A stretch of DNA of 64,000 nt from JAGNHN01 sp964590645 (GCA_964590645.1 CAZPYJ010000023.1:1-64000), one strand, 5' to 3'. Shown: positions 42,666-50,690, numbered from the stretch's first letter. Numbers and translations: made by a program. Notes: generated by a model from the sequence alone, not told the origin.

Positions 42666-42732
42666 TGCAAGCAAAAATACAAAATAACTTTCAATATGCA
42701 AGCAATAATAGAAATAAATTTCATTTTGCAAG
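42666..42732. promoter_or_regulatory. Three TGCAAG direct repeats (putative HxlR operator)
   Basis: TGCAAG begins at 42666, 42697 and 42727, spacings of 31 and 30 bases (about three turns), each followed by an A/T-rich tail such as CAAAAAT, CAATAAT or TAAAAT. The block fills the divergent spacer between the lipoprotein and HxlR genes. A TATTTTTG minus-strand -7 element (42672-42679) lies within the first repeat. Confidence 0.55.
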
Positions 42733-42756
42733 TAAAATTTAATATTGACTTAACAG

Positions 42757-43206
42757 ATGCGACAAGATTTCAGATGTAATTGCCCGTTTACCTCAGCCTT
42801 AGATGTTTTGGGAGACAAGTGGATATTGGTCATCGTAAAACAAATGCTCATTGAAGGCAAGGAGACCTTTAAGGACTTTACAGAAAGTGATGAAGCAATA
42901 GCGACCAATATTCTTTCTGCCAGGCTTAAATTTTTGGAAGAAGTGGGTATTATCATCAAAACCCAACGACCAGGCAATAAAAAGACTAAGCTCTACCTCT
43001 TAACCGAAAAAGGTTTGGCTTTGACAACTGTTTTAGTTGAACTGGCTTTGTGGAGCGATGAGCATCTTAGGGATATGCATCCAACTATTGTGAAAGGAAA
43101 AGAAATGGATTTTTTACGGACTGACAAATCTGCTTTTGCAAATGTGTTGGAGACGAAATACAGAGAAAAACTGGCTACATCATTATATACGAGCAATAGT
43201 GGGTGA
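42757..43206 (+). CDS. HxlR-family transcriptional regulator
   Basis: A 149-residue winged-helix regulator. It opens FRCNCPFTSALDVLGDKWILVIVKQML with the conserved cysteine pair near residue 7-9 found in redox-sensing HxlR proteins, then ATNILSARLKFLEEVGIIIK (recognition region) and a dimerisation helix. It is divergent from the SnoaL-SDR operon across a 117-base spacer with repeats, so it most likely regulates that operon and itself. Codon use is A+T-rich like the rest of the island. Confidence 0.93.
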   Translation: MRQDFRCNCPFTSALDVLGDKWILVIVKQMLIEGKETFKDFTESDEAIATNILSARLKFLEEVGIIIKTQRPGNKKTKLYLLTEKGLALTTVLVELALWSDEHLRDMHPTIVKGKEMDFLRTDKSAFANVLETKYREKLATSLYTSNSG

Positions 43207-43300
43207 AGTGGTAGAATCAAGGTCTGTGCATTTAATAAACTTTGGTGGTGTCGGACAGGTAATCGCTCCGGAATCCGCTACTGCTCTTATTCTTGATCGT

Positions 43301-43370
43301 TAGTCGTTCGTATCCGTTACTATCCGTTGACAGCCGTTGATAGCCATTGATAGCCGTTGATAACCGTTAC
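43301..43370. repeat. Degenerate decamer array
   Basis: Seven or so units of the same 10-base repeat, more degenerate (TATCCGTTAC, CAGCCGTTGA, TAGCCATTGA), in the same register and orientation as those at 40221-40390. Confidence 0.75.
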
Positions 43371-43380
43371 CAACGATTAT

Positions 43381-43708
43381 CCCTGACCGCCCCACCCGCG
43401 CGCGTCTTATAGTATTCGCCATAGCCATAGTGAAGGTGAATTTTCTGACACGTGCGTGCGAGTCCGCCTTCGCCGGAGCTACGGTGTTCAGTAAGCTACG
43501 GCGGACAAGGAGGTTGTCTTCAGACGACCAATTCAAATATTATCGATTTAAATATTTTACTTCGTGCTCGTACTCGAAATCGCACTCGAACTAAGTCTGT
43601 CCGTAGGCTATGGCTGCGGAAATAATTCTCCCGCAGATTCCGCAGATTCCGCAGATCAGCGCAGAAATATGCACCACAGATAGCACAGATTAAATTGGGA
43701 TAATCATC
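43381..43708. repeat. Long direct repeat, copy B
   Basis: Same order of words as copy A with scattered substitutions in the first half; the last approximately 150 bases (from 'tttacttcgtgctcg' to 'gggataatcatccc') are essentially identical to copy A. It lies on the opposite side of the cassette in the same orientation. The minus strand keeps an open frame starting NWSSEDNLLVRRSLLNT, shared with copy C. Confidence 0.85.
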
Positions 43709-43890
43709 CCGTTGTTAACCGTTGATAGCCGTTGTTAACCGTTGATATCCGTTGATATCCGTTGTTAACCGTTGATAGCCGATATTAACGGCTGATAGCC
43801 GTTGACAACCGTTGCCAGCCGTTGTCAACCGTTGTCAACCGTTGTTAACCGATATTAACGGCTGATAGCCGTTGATAACCGTTACCAACG
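43709..43890. repeat. Array of eighteen 10-bp repeats
   Basis: Eighteen 10-base units, consensus CCGTTGwTAr, including two copies of the variant CGATATTAACGG. They join copies B and C of the long repeat. Confidence 0.85.
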
Positions 43891-43896
43891 ACTATC

Positions 43897-44117
43897 CCTG
43901 CTCGCGCACGTCTTCTTTTATTCGCCGTAGCCAGAGCGAAGGTGAATTTTCTGACACGTGCGTGCGAGTCCGCCTTCGCCAGAGCTAAGGTGTTCAGTAA
44001 GCTACGGCGGACAAGGAGGTTGTCTTCAGACGACCAATTCAAATATTATCGATTTAAATATTTTACTTCGTGCTCGTACTCGAAATCGCACTCGAACAAA
44101 GTCCGTCCGCAGGCTTA
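43897..44117. repeat. Long direct repeat, copy C (3' truncated)
   Basis: Matches copy B from 'cctgctcgcgc' to 'cgcactcgaac', then diverges at 'ttatgttttttatgc' and lacks the 'ccgcagattccgcag' half. Tandem to copy B with a decamer array between. Confidence 0.8.
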
Positions 44118-44232
44118 TGTTTTTTATGCAAGAGCCCGTCTGCCGGCGGGCAGGCAACAGCTTAGAGCAAGAGAATTAATCCTGCTGTCCGCAGGCACAG
44201 CCTAAGAGAAGCAAGGGACTCCGGGCGAGCGC
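44118..44232. other. Intergenic tail of the repeat region
   Basis: Contains 'atgcaagagcccgtctgccggcgggcaggcaacagcttagagcaagag', which has a perfect 'tgccggcggca'-like hairpin core and 'gcaagag'/'gagcaagag' words like those in the 31192 array. No gene is seen. Confidence 0.35.
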
Positions 44233-44697
44233 TCAGTGCCCGGCGTAAGGATGCGCAATCAGATAAGCATTGTAGTAGCGGGGATCTCCGGTCACCTCTT
44301 CCCCTACCCAGGATGGCAGAGGGAATTCCTGTTCTTCCGAAGCAAGTTCTATCTCCGCCAGGATGAGCCCCTCGTTCTCTCCCGAAAAAACATCCACCTC
44401 CCAGGTAAAACCCTGGAAAGGAACCCGGTAACGCTTCTTTTTAATCGTGGGTTTAAGACAAAGCTTTTCCAGGATCTCATCAGCTTCTGCAACCGGAATG
44501 TTGTATTCATACTCCAGACGGGTGAAGCCTGTATCCGTTCCTTTCAGGGTCAGGGCGGCTTTATCACCCATTATTCTTACCCTGACCACCCTTTCCTTTT
44601 CGGTGCTCAGGTATCCCTGGTGATAATAAACCCCTTCCAGCTCCTTCAGGAAAGAGGGGTCTTTCACCAAAAACTTTCTTTCAATTTCTTTTCCCAT
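44233..44697 (-). CDS. CYTH-domain protein (inorganic triphosphatase/adenylate-cyclase-like)
   Basis: A 154-residue CYTH protein. The signature ExExK is EIERK at residues 4-8, followed by RVVRVRIMGDKAALTLKG, the beta-barrel KxRYRV (KKKRYRVPF) and EIELASEEQE. Such single-domain members hydrolyse inorganic triphosphate or, less often, thiamine triphosphate. It is one base after the stop of the neighbouring gene 44699-45316, so the two are coupled. Confidence 0.92.
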   Translation of the reverse strand: MGKEIERKFLVKDPSFLKELEGVYYHQGYLSTEKERVVRVRIMGDKAALTLKGTDTGFTRLEYEYNIPVAEADEILEKLCLKPTIKKKRYRVPFQGFTWEVDVFSGENEGLILAEIELASEEQEFPLPSWVGEEVTGDPRYYNAYLIAHPYAGH

Positions 44698-44698
44698 C

Positions 44699-45316
44699 TC
44701 AATAATCCTCCGGAAAAACCGGAATCTTTTTCAGGGGCAGAATGCCGGTGAGGCCTTTCAGAAAGGCCGGATAACTCTGATTCTCTTTGGTGTCCAGGCC
44801 CATTTTGCGGAGGGCTTCCAGCAGGGCTTCCTTGTCTTCGGATTCAAGACAGCAGGTATAGGTCAGGGCGCCATTCACCAGCAGGTGGCTGAATTCAGCC
44901 TTCACCGAACCCCAAACATAGCGGTCTCTCCGCTTGGCCACGTGGATCACCAACAGCCCGGGATCGAGGCCCGTGAGGCGTTCGGTCAATTCCTCCTGAT
45001 CATATTCCTCCTGGCGTATGCTTGCCTGAATTCCCAGCTGGGGAAGGATCTCATCCTCCACCTGGGTACGGCTGAGTGGAAAGGCTTCTTTCATCCGAAC
45101 GGTCCATTTCTCCAAGCCATCTTCCACATTCATCAATTCTTTGATCTCAAAATGATCTTCCCGCATCTTGGCGCTGAGGCGGTGGGCTTTTCGGGTCAGA
45201 AGGTACACCTCTGCAGTGAATACCTTACCGTCCTGACTGGCTTCATTTTTTAAAACAGATGCGAGCGGGAGGAGATCCAGGCCGAAGCAACGGTATTCGT
45301 ATCGGGGAATGATCAT
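44699..45316 (-). CDS. Unknown protein, possibly a divergent CYTH-like domain
   Basis: A 205-residue cytosolic protein. There is no exact ExExK motif, but the layout (EYRCF near the start, LTRKAHRLSAKMREDHFEIKEL, later VWGSVKAEFSHLLVNGALTYTCCLES and LRKMGLDTKENQSYPAFLKGL) resembles the strand pattern of CYTH proteins, and a true CYTH gene follows directly. ATG 45316 is preferred since TACCTTTG lies at 45332-45339. The CYTH-like reading is by pattern only. Confidence 0.65.
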   Translation of the reverse strand: MIIPRYEYRCFGLDLLPLASVLKNEASQDGKVFTAEVYLLTRKAHRLSAKMREDHFEIKELMNVEDGLEKWTVRMKEAFPLSRTQVEDEILPQLGIQASIRQEEYDQEELTERLTGLDPGLLVIHVAKRRDRYVWGSVKAEFSHLLVNGALTYTCCLESEDKEALLEALRKMGLDTKENQSYPAFLKGLTGILPLKKIPVFPEDY

Positions 45317-45331
45317 AGGCAGATTATTGCG

Positions 45332-45339
45332 CAAAGGTA
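45332..45339 (-). promoter_or_regulatory. TAnnTTTG -7 promoter element
   Basis: TACCTTTG on the minus strand, 16 bases before ATG 45316. Confidence 0.55.
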
Positions 45340-45350
45340 CACCATTGTGT

Positions 45351-46394
45351 TCAGCCTGAGGACAGGCTTAGGAGGAAGACATTTTCAACAATGAAAAGAG
45401 CGATCAGGCACAGCAGGCCGGCAATAATTGGAGCCAGCAGCCATCCTGTGGCAATTTTCCCCAGCATCCCGTAACGGATATTCCTGCCTCCATACAAGAG
45501 ACCGATACCCACAATGGCACCCACAATGGTATGAGAGCTGGAAACGGGAACCAGGGGAATGGCGGGAAGTGAAAGACTGTGCAGAAAGCTTTGCAGGCTG
45601 ACTGATGAGAAGAGGAAAAGCACCAGGGCGTGGGCCAGCACCACGGCTATGGCCGCTTCTGCATTCATCTTCATCAGCCCTTTGCCAACGGTATCCATTG
45701 TTTTCCGGGAATAGGTGAATACCCCGGCAGCGATGGCCAGTCCGCCCAGTAGAAAGAGTTGCTGCTCGTGACCCAGAGTGAAGGGCCCAAGCTTTAGAAG
45801 CGGCAGGCTGACAGCCCGCATAAAGACGCCCATCACATTGGCAATATTATTGGCTCCCAGACTGAAAGCCCCAAAAGCGCCGATCAGGATCAGGGCTGTG
45901 CGGATGCCTTGGTCGAGGCGAAAGATGTGAATAGGACTGCGTAGGATGATCTGCTTCAATATAAGGAAGATCCCCACGGCGAATACGGCTCCAAGGATGG
46001 GACTGGCCACCCAGCTTCCGGCGATCTTTCCGAGGAGGGCAAGATCGGTGGGGGTGCCGGAATACATATTCCACCCGATGATGGCCCCCACGATGGCCTG
46101 GCTGGAGGATACCGGCAGGCCAGCCCGGGTCATCAGAAAGACGGCAATGCCGGCGGATAGGGCAAGGGTAAAGGCAGCGGCCAGGGAACCTACTTTCCCG
46201 AGGCTGTCGAGGGTGGCAGAAGTCCCACCCCCCTGCAATACCGCCCCCAGAATGACGAACAAAGCACAGATCAGGGCGGCGCGCCGGAAAGAAATCATCC
46301 GCGAGCCCACGGCGGTGCCGAAAACATTGGCGGCATCGTTGGCCCCGAGAGACCAGCCCAGAAAAAGTCCGCTGCTGAGAAAAAGGAAGGTCAC
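45351..46394 (-). CDS. PiT-family inorganic phosphate transporter
   Basis: A 347-residue inner-membrane Pi/cation symporter. The two inverted PiT signature repeats are present: SLGANDAANVFGTAVG near residue 16 and SLGANNIANVMGVF in the second half, with LPVSSSQAIVGAIIGWN and IPLVPVSSSHTIVGAIVG as the matching hairpins. Around ten membrane helices. Length is short but within the family. Ten bases separate it from the upstream PhoU-like gene, the usual partner of low-affinity Pi transport. Confidence 0.95.
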   Translation of the reverse strand: MTFLFLSSGLFLGWSLGANDAANVFGTAVGSRMISFRRAALICALFVILGAVLQGGGTSATLDSLGKVGSLAAAFTLALSAGIAVFLMTRAGLPVSSSQAIVGAIIGWNMYSGTPTDLALLGKIAGSWVASPILGAVFAVGIFLILKQIILRSPIHIFRLDQGIRTALILIGAFGAFSLGANNIANVMGVFMRAVSLPLLKLGPFTLGHEQQLFLLGGLAIAAGVFTYSRKTMDTVGKGLMKMNAEAAIAVVLAHALVLFLFSSVSLQSFLHSLSLPAIPLVPVSSSHTIVGAIVGIGLLYGGRNIRYGMLGKIATGWLLAPIIAGLLCLIALFIVENVFLLSLSSG

Positions 46395-46403
46395 GGCTGT
46401 CTT

Positions 46404-47069
46404 TTATACCATTCGTTTGATCGCCAGGATGGTGAGCAGGTCGGCGGCATCTTCGGCGATATTGGCCAGGTTGTCGATCTGGTTGGTAAAATGCCGGAGC
46501 TGCTGTTTGTTGCTGAGGTGGACCTCATCCATATGCTGAAAGATCCGCTCTTTGATCTGGGCGGCAATTTCGTCGGCCTCGCGCTCAAAATAATACACAC
46601 GATGCAGGCGGTCGTTCACCAGCTTGACCTCGCGGAAGAAGGCGCGGGCCGCCAGCACCAGGGCTTCAGCGGCCTTGCACGACACCTTGCTCAGGCGGAT
46701 CCATTCCGGCCCGACGGACTCAGGTACCCAGGGTTTCTCGATGGCAAAGATGTGCAGGTTTTCCTTGGCCCGGTCCACCACATCATCCAGCTTTTCGAGC
46801 AGAGAACTGATATCAGCCCGGAATTCGGGGATGAGAGAGAACTGATAAAGGTCAGTCCGGATTTCCCTGCGCAGGGCATCGGCTTTTTCTTCCAGTTGAA
46901 AGATATGATCCAGCTTTCGCTTAAAGCCGGCCGTATCGCCGCTCAGGTAATCCTGCAGGCCTGTGCTGAAAACCAGGATGCTTTCATCCACGGTATCCAG
47001 GAAGGTATCCGCCTTTGCAATGAGCGTCGTGGTTTTGTGGAAGAGGGGGTTCATTGCTTCGATCTTCAT
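46404..47069 (-). CDS. PhoU-like (DUF47) phosphate transport accessory protein
   Basis: A 221-residue helical protein of the PhoU_div/DUF47 family that partners PiT transporters. It has the helix pairs LFHKTTTLIAKADTFLDTVDES, HIFQLEEKADALRREI, SSLLEKLDDVVDRAKENLHIFAI and YYFEREADEIAAQIK-type metal-binding E/D clusters. The start at 47069 follows a TACCTTTG element ten bases before; MNPLFHK five codons later is another possible start. First gene of the PiT operon. Confidence 0.92.
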   Translation of the reverse strand: MKIEAMNPLFHKTTTLIAKADTFLDTVDESILVFSTGLQDYLSGDTAGFKRKLDHIFQLEEKADALRREIRTDLYQFSLIPEFRADISSLLEKLDDVVDRAKENLHIFAIEKPWVPESVGPEWIRLSKVSCKAAEALVLAARAFFREVKLVNDRLHRVYYFEREADEIAAQIKERIFQHMDEVHLSNKQQLRHFTNQIDNLANIAEDAADLLTILAIKRMV

Positions 47070-47079
47070 CAATACCAAT

Positions 47080-47087
47080 CAAAGGTA
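47080..47087 (-). promoter_or_regulatory. TAnnTTTG -7 promoter element
   Basis: TACCTTTG on the minus strand before the PhoU-like gene. Confidence 0.5.
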
Positions 47088-47152
47088 AATAATTACCCGC
47101 CCACTCACAGGGTTCGCCTGAATTCACCCCAAACAAAACAAAGATTTCTTTC

Positions 47153-47160
47153 TATGTTTG
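47153..47160 (+). promoter_or_regulatory. TAnnTTTG -7 promoter element
   Basis: TATGTTTG on the plus strand, 28 bases before the PfkB-family kinase ATG; divergent from the PiT operon promoter. Confidence 0.5.
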
Positions 47161-47188
47161 CCCCGCTGAATTGTAATATACTTGCCTG

Positions 47189-48172
47189 ATGATGAAAATC
47201 CTGACCCTGGGCAATGCCCTGGTGGACCATATTATCCGCGTTGCCAGCGATCCGGTGCTGGAAAGCCTGAAACTCCCCAAAGGCAGTATGACCCTGGTGG
47301 ATGCGGCCCAATCTCTCTTGTACAGAAAACAACTGGAAGGCGCCCCCTTCTGGATGGCCAGCGGTGGCTCGGCCGCCAATACGGCCCGCGGCATTGCCCG
47401 CCTGGGCCTCGAATGTGGCTATATCGGAAAACTGGGGAAAGATGCCCCCGGCGAATTCTTTCTGAATGATTTGATAAAGAACGGGGTCAAGCCGCATATC
47501 GAGTATAGTGATACCGATACCGGCGTTGCCCTCACCCTCATCTCCCCCGATTCGGAACGCACCTTTGCCACCTACCTGGGCGCTGCCATTGAACTGGATG
47601 CCGGCGATCTGGATCCGGATGTCTTTGCCGAATACGACCTCCTCCATCTGGAAGGCTACCTGGTGCAGAACCGCGACCTCTTCCTGGCTGCATTGGAAAT
47701 CGCGGCTGACGAAGGATTGCTCATTTCCCTCGACCTGGCCTCGTATAATGTGGTTGCACAGCATCGTGATTTCCTGCGGGAAGAGCTGCCCGGCAACATC
47801 GATATTCTCTTTGCCAATGAAAGCGAGATTCGGGCGCTGAGTGGTGCAGATGACCTGCATAAGATACGTGATGCCTATGCCGATTTCTATCCCCAGCTCA
47901 TCATCAAAACCGGTGCGGAAGGTTGCCTTATTGCGGCAGAAGATCAGCGCTGGGCGGTGCCGGCAGTAGAAGCAAAGGTGATCGATACCAATGGCGCAGG
48001 GGACCTCTTCGCTGCCGCCTACCTTTCAGCCTATGCCCGCGGGCACCAGCCCCCCGACTGTGCCCGACTGGGGAATTATGTGGCGGCCAGGGTGATCGAG
48101 GTGATCGGTACAGGCATCGCTGATGAGAGCTGGGAGAAAATATTCCGGGAGTTCAGTGAACTGCTCTCCTAA
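47189..48172 (+). CDS. PfkB-family sugar/nucleoside kinase
   Basis: A 327-residue ribokinase-like kinase. Motifs: GNALVDHIIRV at the start, MASGGSAANTARGIARLG near residue 57 (substrate/anion site), and the C-terminal DTNGAGDLFAAAYL with the catalytic Asp. Sequence style is close to bacterial adenosine-kinase-like members, but ribose, fructose or other sugars are equally possible. A start two codons apart (MM) is ambiguous. Own promoter element; no obvious operon partner. Confidence 0.92.
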   Translation: MMKILTLGNALVDHIIRVASDPVLESLKLPKGSMTLVDAAQSLLYRKQLEGAPFWMASGGSAANTARGIARLGLECGYIGKLGKDAPGEFFLNDLIKNGVKPHIEYSDTDTGVALTLISPDSERTFATYLGAAIELDAGDLDPDVFAEYDLLHLEGYLVQNRDLFLAALEIAADEGLLISLDLASYNVVAQHRDFLREELPGNIDILFANESEIRALSGADDLHKIRDAYADFYPQLIIKTGAEGCLIAAEDQRWAVPAVEAKVIDTNGAGDLFAAAYLSAYARGHQPPDCARLGNYVAARVIEVIGTGIADESWEKIFREFSELLS

Positions 48173-48234
48173 GCCTGAAACAGGTCAAATCATCCCCGGA
48201 AACGCATTCCTTTCACATTATAAGCGGATTTTCA

Positions 48235-48242
48235 TAAATTTG
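48235..48242 (+). promoter_or_regulatory. TAnnTTTG -7 promoter element for the EF-G paralogue
   Basis: TAAATTTG on the plus strand, 49 bases before ATG 48292. Confidence 0.5.
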
Positions 48243-48291
48243 CCGCTCCCCGGAAGGGACTGAACAAAAATCATTTAACCCTAGAAATAAG

Positions 48292-50427
48292 ATGAAGGTT
48301 TATCAAACAAATGAGATCAGGAACATCGCCCTGGTAGGAGGTGCCAAATCAGGAAAAACCACTCTGGCAGAATGTATGCTTTTTGAAGGCGGCCTGATCA
48401 ACCGCAGAGGTTCTGTCGATGACAAAAACACGGTATCGGATTATCGTCAGATAGAGCTGGAACGCCAGAACTCTATCTCCTCCACCGTGCTCTTTGCCGA
48501 ATACAAAGGAAAGAAGATTAATATCATCGATTGCCCGGGGATGGACGATTTTGTGGGGGAGGTAGTGGCTGCCCTGAAAGTAGCCGATACGGCCCTGATG
48601 GTCATCAATGCCCAGAACGGGGTAGAGGTGGGTGCTGAGATCGCCTGGAGATATACCAGCCGCGACGATAAGCCGGTCATCTTCGTAGTCAACCACCTGG
48701 AGCACGACAACTCCAATTTTGATGAAACCCTCCGCCAGCTTAAAGCCCAATTCGGAAACAAGGTGACTCCGGCTCAGTATCCGGTCAACCCCGGCGCCAG
48801 CTTTAACAGCGTCATCGATCTGCTTAAAATGAAAATGCTCAAATTCCCGGCCGGCGGAGGCGCCCCGGAAGTACTGGATATCCCGGCGGATGAAAAAGAC
48901 AAAGCAGAAGAGCTACAGGCTGCCCTCATCGAGAATGCGGCCGAGGCTGAAGAGGCCCTGATGGAGAAATTCTTTGAGAATGGAACCTTAACGGAAGAAG
49001 AATTGCAGGAAGGGCTGCGCAAAGGGATTGCGAATCGCGATATCTATCCCCTCTTCTGCACTAACGCCAAACACAATATGGGTGTGGGAACCCTGATGGA
49101 GTTCCTGGCCAGCGCCGCCCCGGCACCCAATGAGGTGACCCCGGTTAAAACACAGGATGGCAAAGACCTGAAGTGCAATGCCAATGAGCCTTTTTCGGCA
49201 TTGGTTTTCAAAACCACCATTGAATCCCACCTTGGAGAAATCTCCTTCTTCAAAATCTTTAATGGTGAACTCACCGAAGCAATGGATGTGAGCAATCCCC
49301 GCCGCGGCAACAAGGAAAGGATCTCACAGATTTTCTCAATGTACGGCAAGAACAGGGTGAAGTTGGAGAAGATGATGGCCGGAGACATCGGCGCTACCAT
49401 CAAGCTGAAAGACACCCTGACCAATGATACCCTGAACTCCCTCAAGAACCCGGATCAGGAGATTTCCCCCATCGTCTTCCCGAATCCCAAGATCACAATG
49501 GCTGTGAAAGCCAAGAGTTCAACAGATGAAGAAAAACTCTCGGGCGCAATGCACGAGATCCACAGAATGGACCAGACCCTGACCGTGGAGCACTCCAAGG
49601 AGCTGAAACAGATGATCATCGGCGGACAGGGAGAACTGCACCTGAACATTGTGAAGTGGCACGTGGAAACCATCGAGAAGGTACCGATGGAATATATTGC
49701 ACCCCGTATTCCCTACCGTGAAACCATTACCAAACCTGCCAAATCGATGTACCGCCACAAGAAACAGTCCGGGGGAGCCGGCCAGTTTGGGGAAGTGCAT
49801 ATGATGATCCAGCCCTATACCGAAGGGATGGAGCCGCAAAAAGAATTTCCGATCCGTGGAGTGGAAGAAGTGAACCTTAGCTGGGGAGGAAAGTTGATTC
49901 TGAACAACTGTATCGTAGGAGGTGCCATCGATGCCCGCTTTTTACCGGCCATTATGAAAGGACTGATGGAGAAGATGGAAGAAGGCCCCCTCACCGGTTC
50001 TTATGCCCGCGATATTGTGGTCAATATATACGACGGAAAGATGCACCCGGTGGATTCCAATGAAATCTCCTTCAAACTGGCATCCCGCCACGCTTTCCGT
50101 GAGGCCTTCAAAAATGCCGGTCCGAAAATTCTTGAACCCATTTACGATGTAGAAGTCATTGTGCCGGAAGAAAGAATGGGCGATGTAATGACCGACCTGC
50201 AGGGACGCAGGGCCATCATCCTCGGGATGGAAGCCGAAGGCAATTATCAGAAAATCAAAGCAAGGGTTCCCCTGGCCGAGATGAACCGCTATTCCACCTC
50301 ACTGAGCTCCATCACCAGCGGAAGGGCAATGTACTCCCTGAGCTTCGCCGAATATGCCCAGGTTCCGGGAGATGTTCAGGATAAGCTCCTGAAAGAATAC
50401 GAAGAATCCCTGGAAGAAGAAGATTAG
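48292..50427 (+). CDS. EF-G paralogue (EF-G2) with altered GTPase motifs
   Basis: A 711-residue translation elongation factor G paralogue with full EF-G domain order: G domain (about 1-285), domain II (about 300-390), III (395-480), IV (485-610), V (615-700). The P-loop GGAKSGKTT is at residues 16-24. The G3 motif, DTPGH in active EF-Gs, reads DCPGM at 80-84, so the catalytic histidine is a methionine, and the G4 motif NKxD reads NHLE at 134-137. This fits the Bacteroides EF-G2 group, known to support translocation without normal GTP hydrolysis and to matter under carbon starvation. It stands alone, away from the ribosomal operons that carry fusA. Confidence 0.93.
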   Translation: MKVYQTNEIRNIALVGGAKSGKTTLAECMLFEGGLINRRGSVDDKNTVSDYRQIELERQNSISSTVLFAEYKGKKINIIDCPGMDDFVGEVVAALKVADTALMVINAQNGVEVGAEIAWRYTSRDDKPVIFVVNHLEHDNSNFDETLRQLKAQFGNKVTPAQYPVNPGASFNSVIDLLKMKMLKFPAGGGAPEVLDIPADEKDKAEELQAALIENAAEAEEALMEKFFENGTLTEEELQEGLRKGIANRDIYPLFCTNAKHNMGVGTLMEFLASAAPAPNEVTPVKTQDGKDLKCNANEPFSALVFKTTIESHLGEISFFKIFNGELTEAMDVSNPRRGNKERISQIFSMYGKNRVKLEKMMAGDIGATIKLKDTLTNDTLNSLKNPDQEISPIVFPNPKITMAVKAKSSTDEEKLSGAMHEIHRMDQTLTVEHSKELKQMIIGGQGELHLNIVKWHVETIEKVPMEYIAPRIPYRETITKPAKSMYRHKKQSGGAGQFGEVHMMIQPYTEGMEPQKEFPIRGVEEVNLSWGGKLILNNCIVGGAIDARFLPAIMKGLMEKMEEGPLTGSYARDIVVNIYDGKMHPVDSNEISFKLASRHAFREAFKNAGPKILEPIYDVEVIVPEERMGDVMTDLQGRRAIILGMEAEGNYQKIKARVPLAEMNRYSTSLSSITSGRAMYSLSFAEYAQVPGDVQDKLLKEYEESLEEED

Positions 50428-50690
50428 TCTTAGTGCGATCTGCGCCCTTCTCGTTTTCTTTGCACCCTTCGCGTTAATAAAAATACCATTTCGAGTGCCG
50501 AATGAAACTGGCCCGGAAATGGCGGCCCTTTTAAGTCATAAGGCAGAATTCATAAGTAAGAAGTCTTAAGGTGGGGAGGCAAGGAGTGAGCAGGTCAAGG
50601 GGAAAATGAGCTTGAGTTTGATCCTTCGAGAGGCTCGAGGCTATGCTGCAGTTTCCTCAAGGAAACAAACTAGGGGCCGGGTGTCGGGGC
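50428..50690. other. Intergenic spacer
   Basis: Nothing coding is seen. Short word repeats ('cgcccttctcg'/'cacccttcgcg', 'cataag' words at 50535-50560) and a small hairpin 'cgagaggctcg' near 50627-50640 are present. Confidence 0.4.

Larger units (their letters stand above)
40221..44117. mobile_element. Repeat-bounded accessory island (SDR, SnoaL lipoprotein, HxlR)
   Basis: Decamer arrays and approximately 320-base direct repeats lie on both sides of three genes. The gene-bearing interior is more A+T-rich than the flanks: the 60 bases from 41881 hold 26 G or C, while 60 bases from 18001 in glyA hold 39. No transposase, integrase or tRNA is present, so the mode of entry is unknown; recombination between the repeats is a possibility. 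Confidence 0.5.

Noticed and set aside
43300..43536. 78-residue minus-strand protein in repeat copy B
   Set aside because: The frame begins with TTG, is shared with copy C because the DNA is repeated, and runs on into decamer repeats; there is no independent evidence of coding. It is listed only as a repeat property.
40221..44117. Classical transposon or integrated prophage
   Set aside because: No transposase, integrase, terminal inverted repeats or tRNA attachment site is visible; only direct repeats are found.
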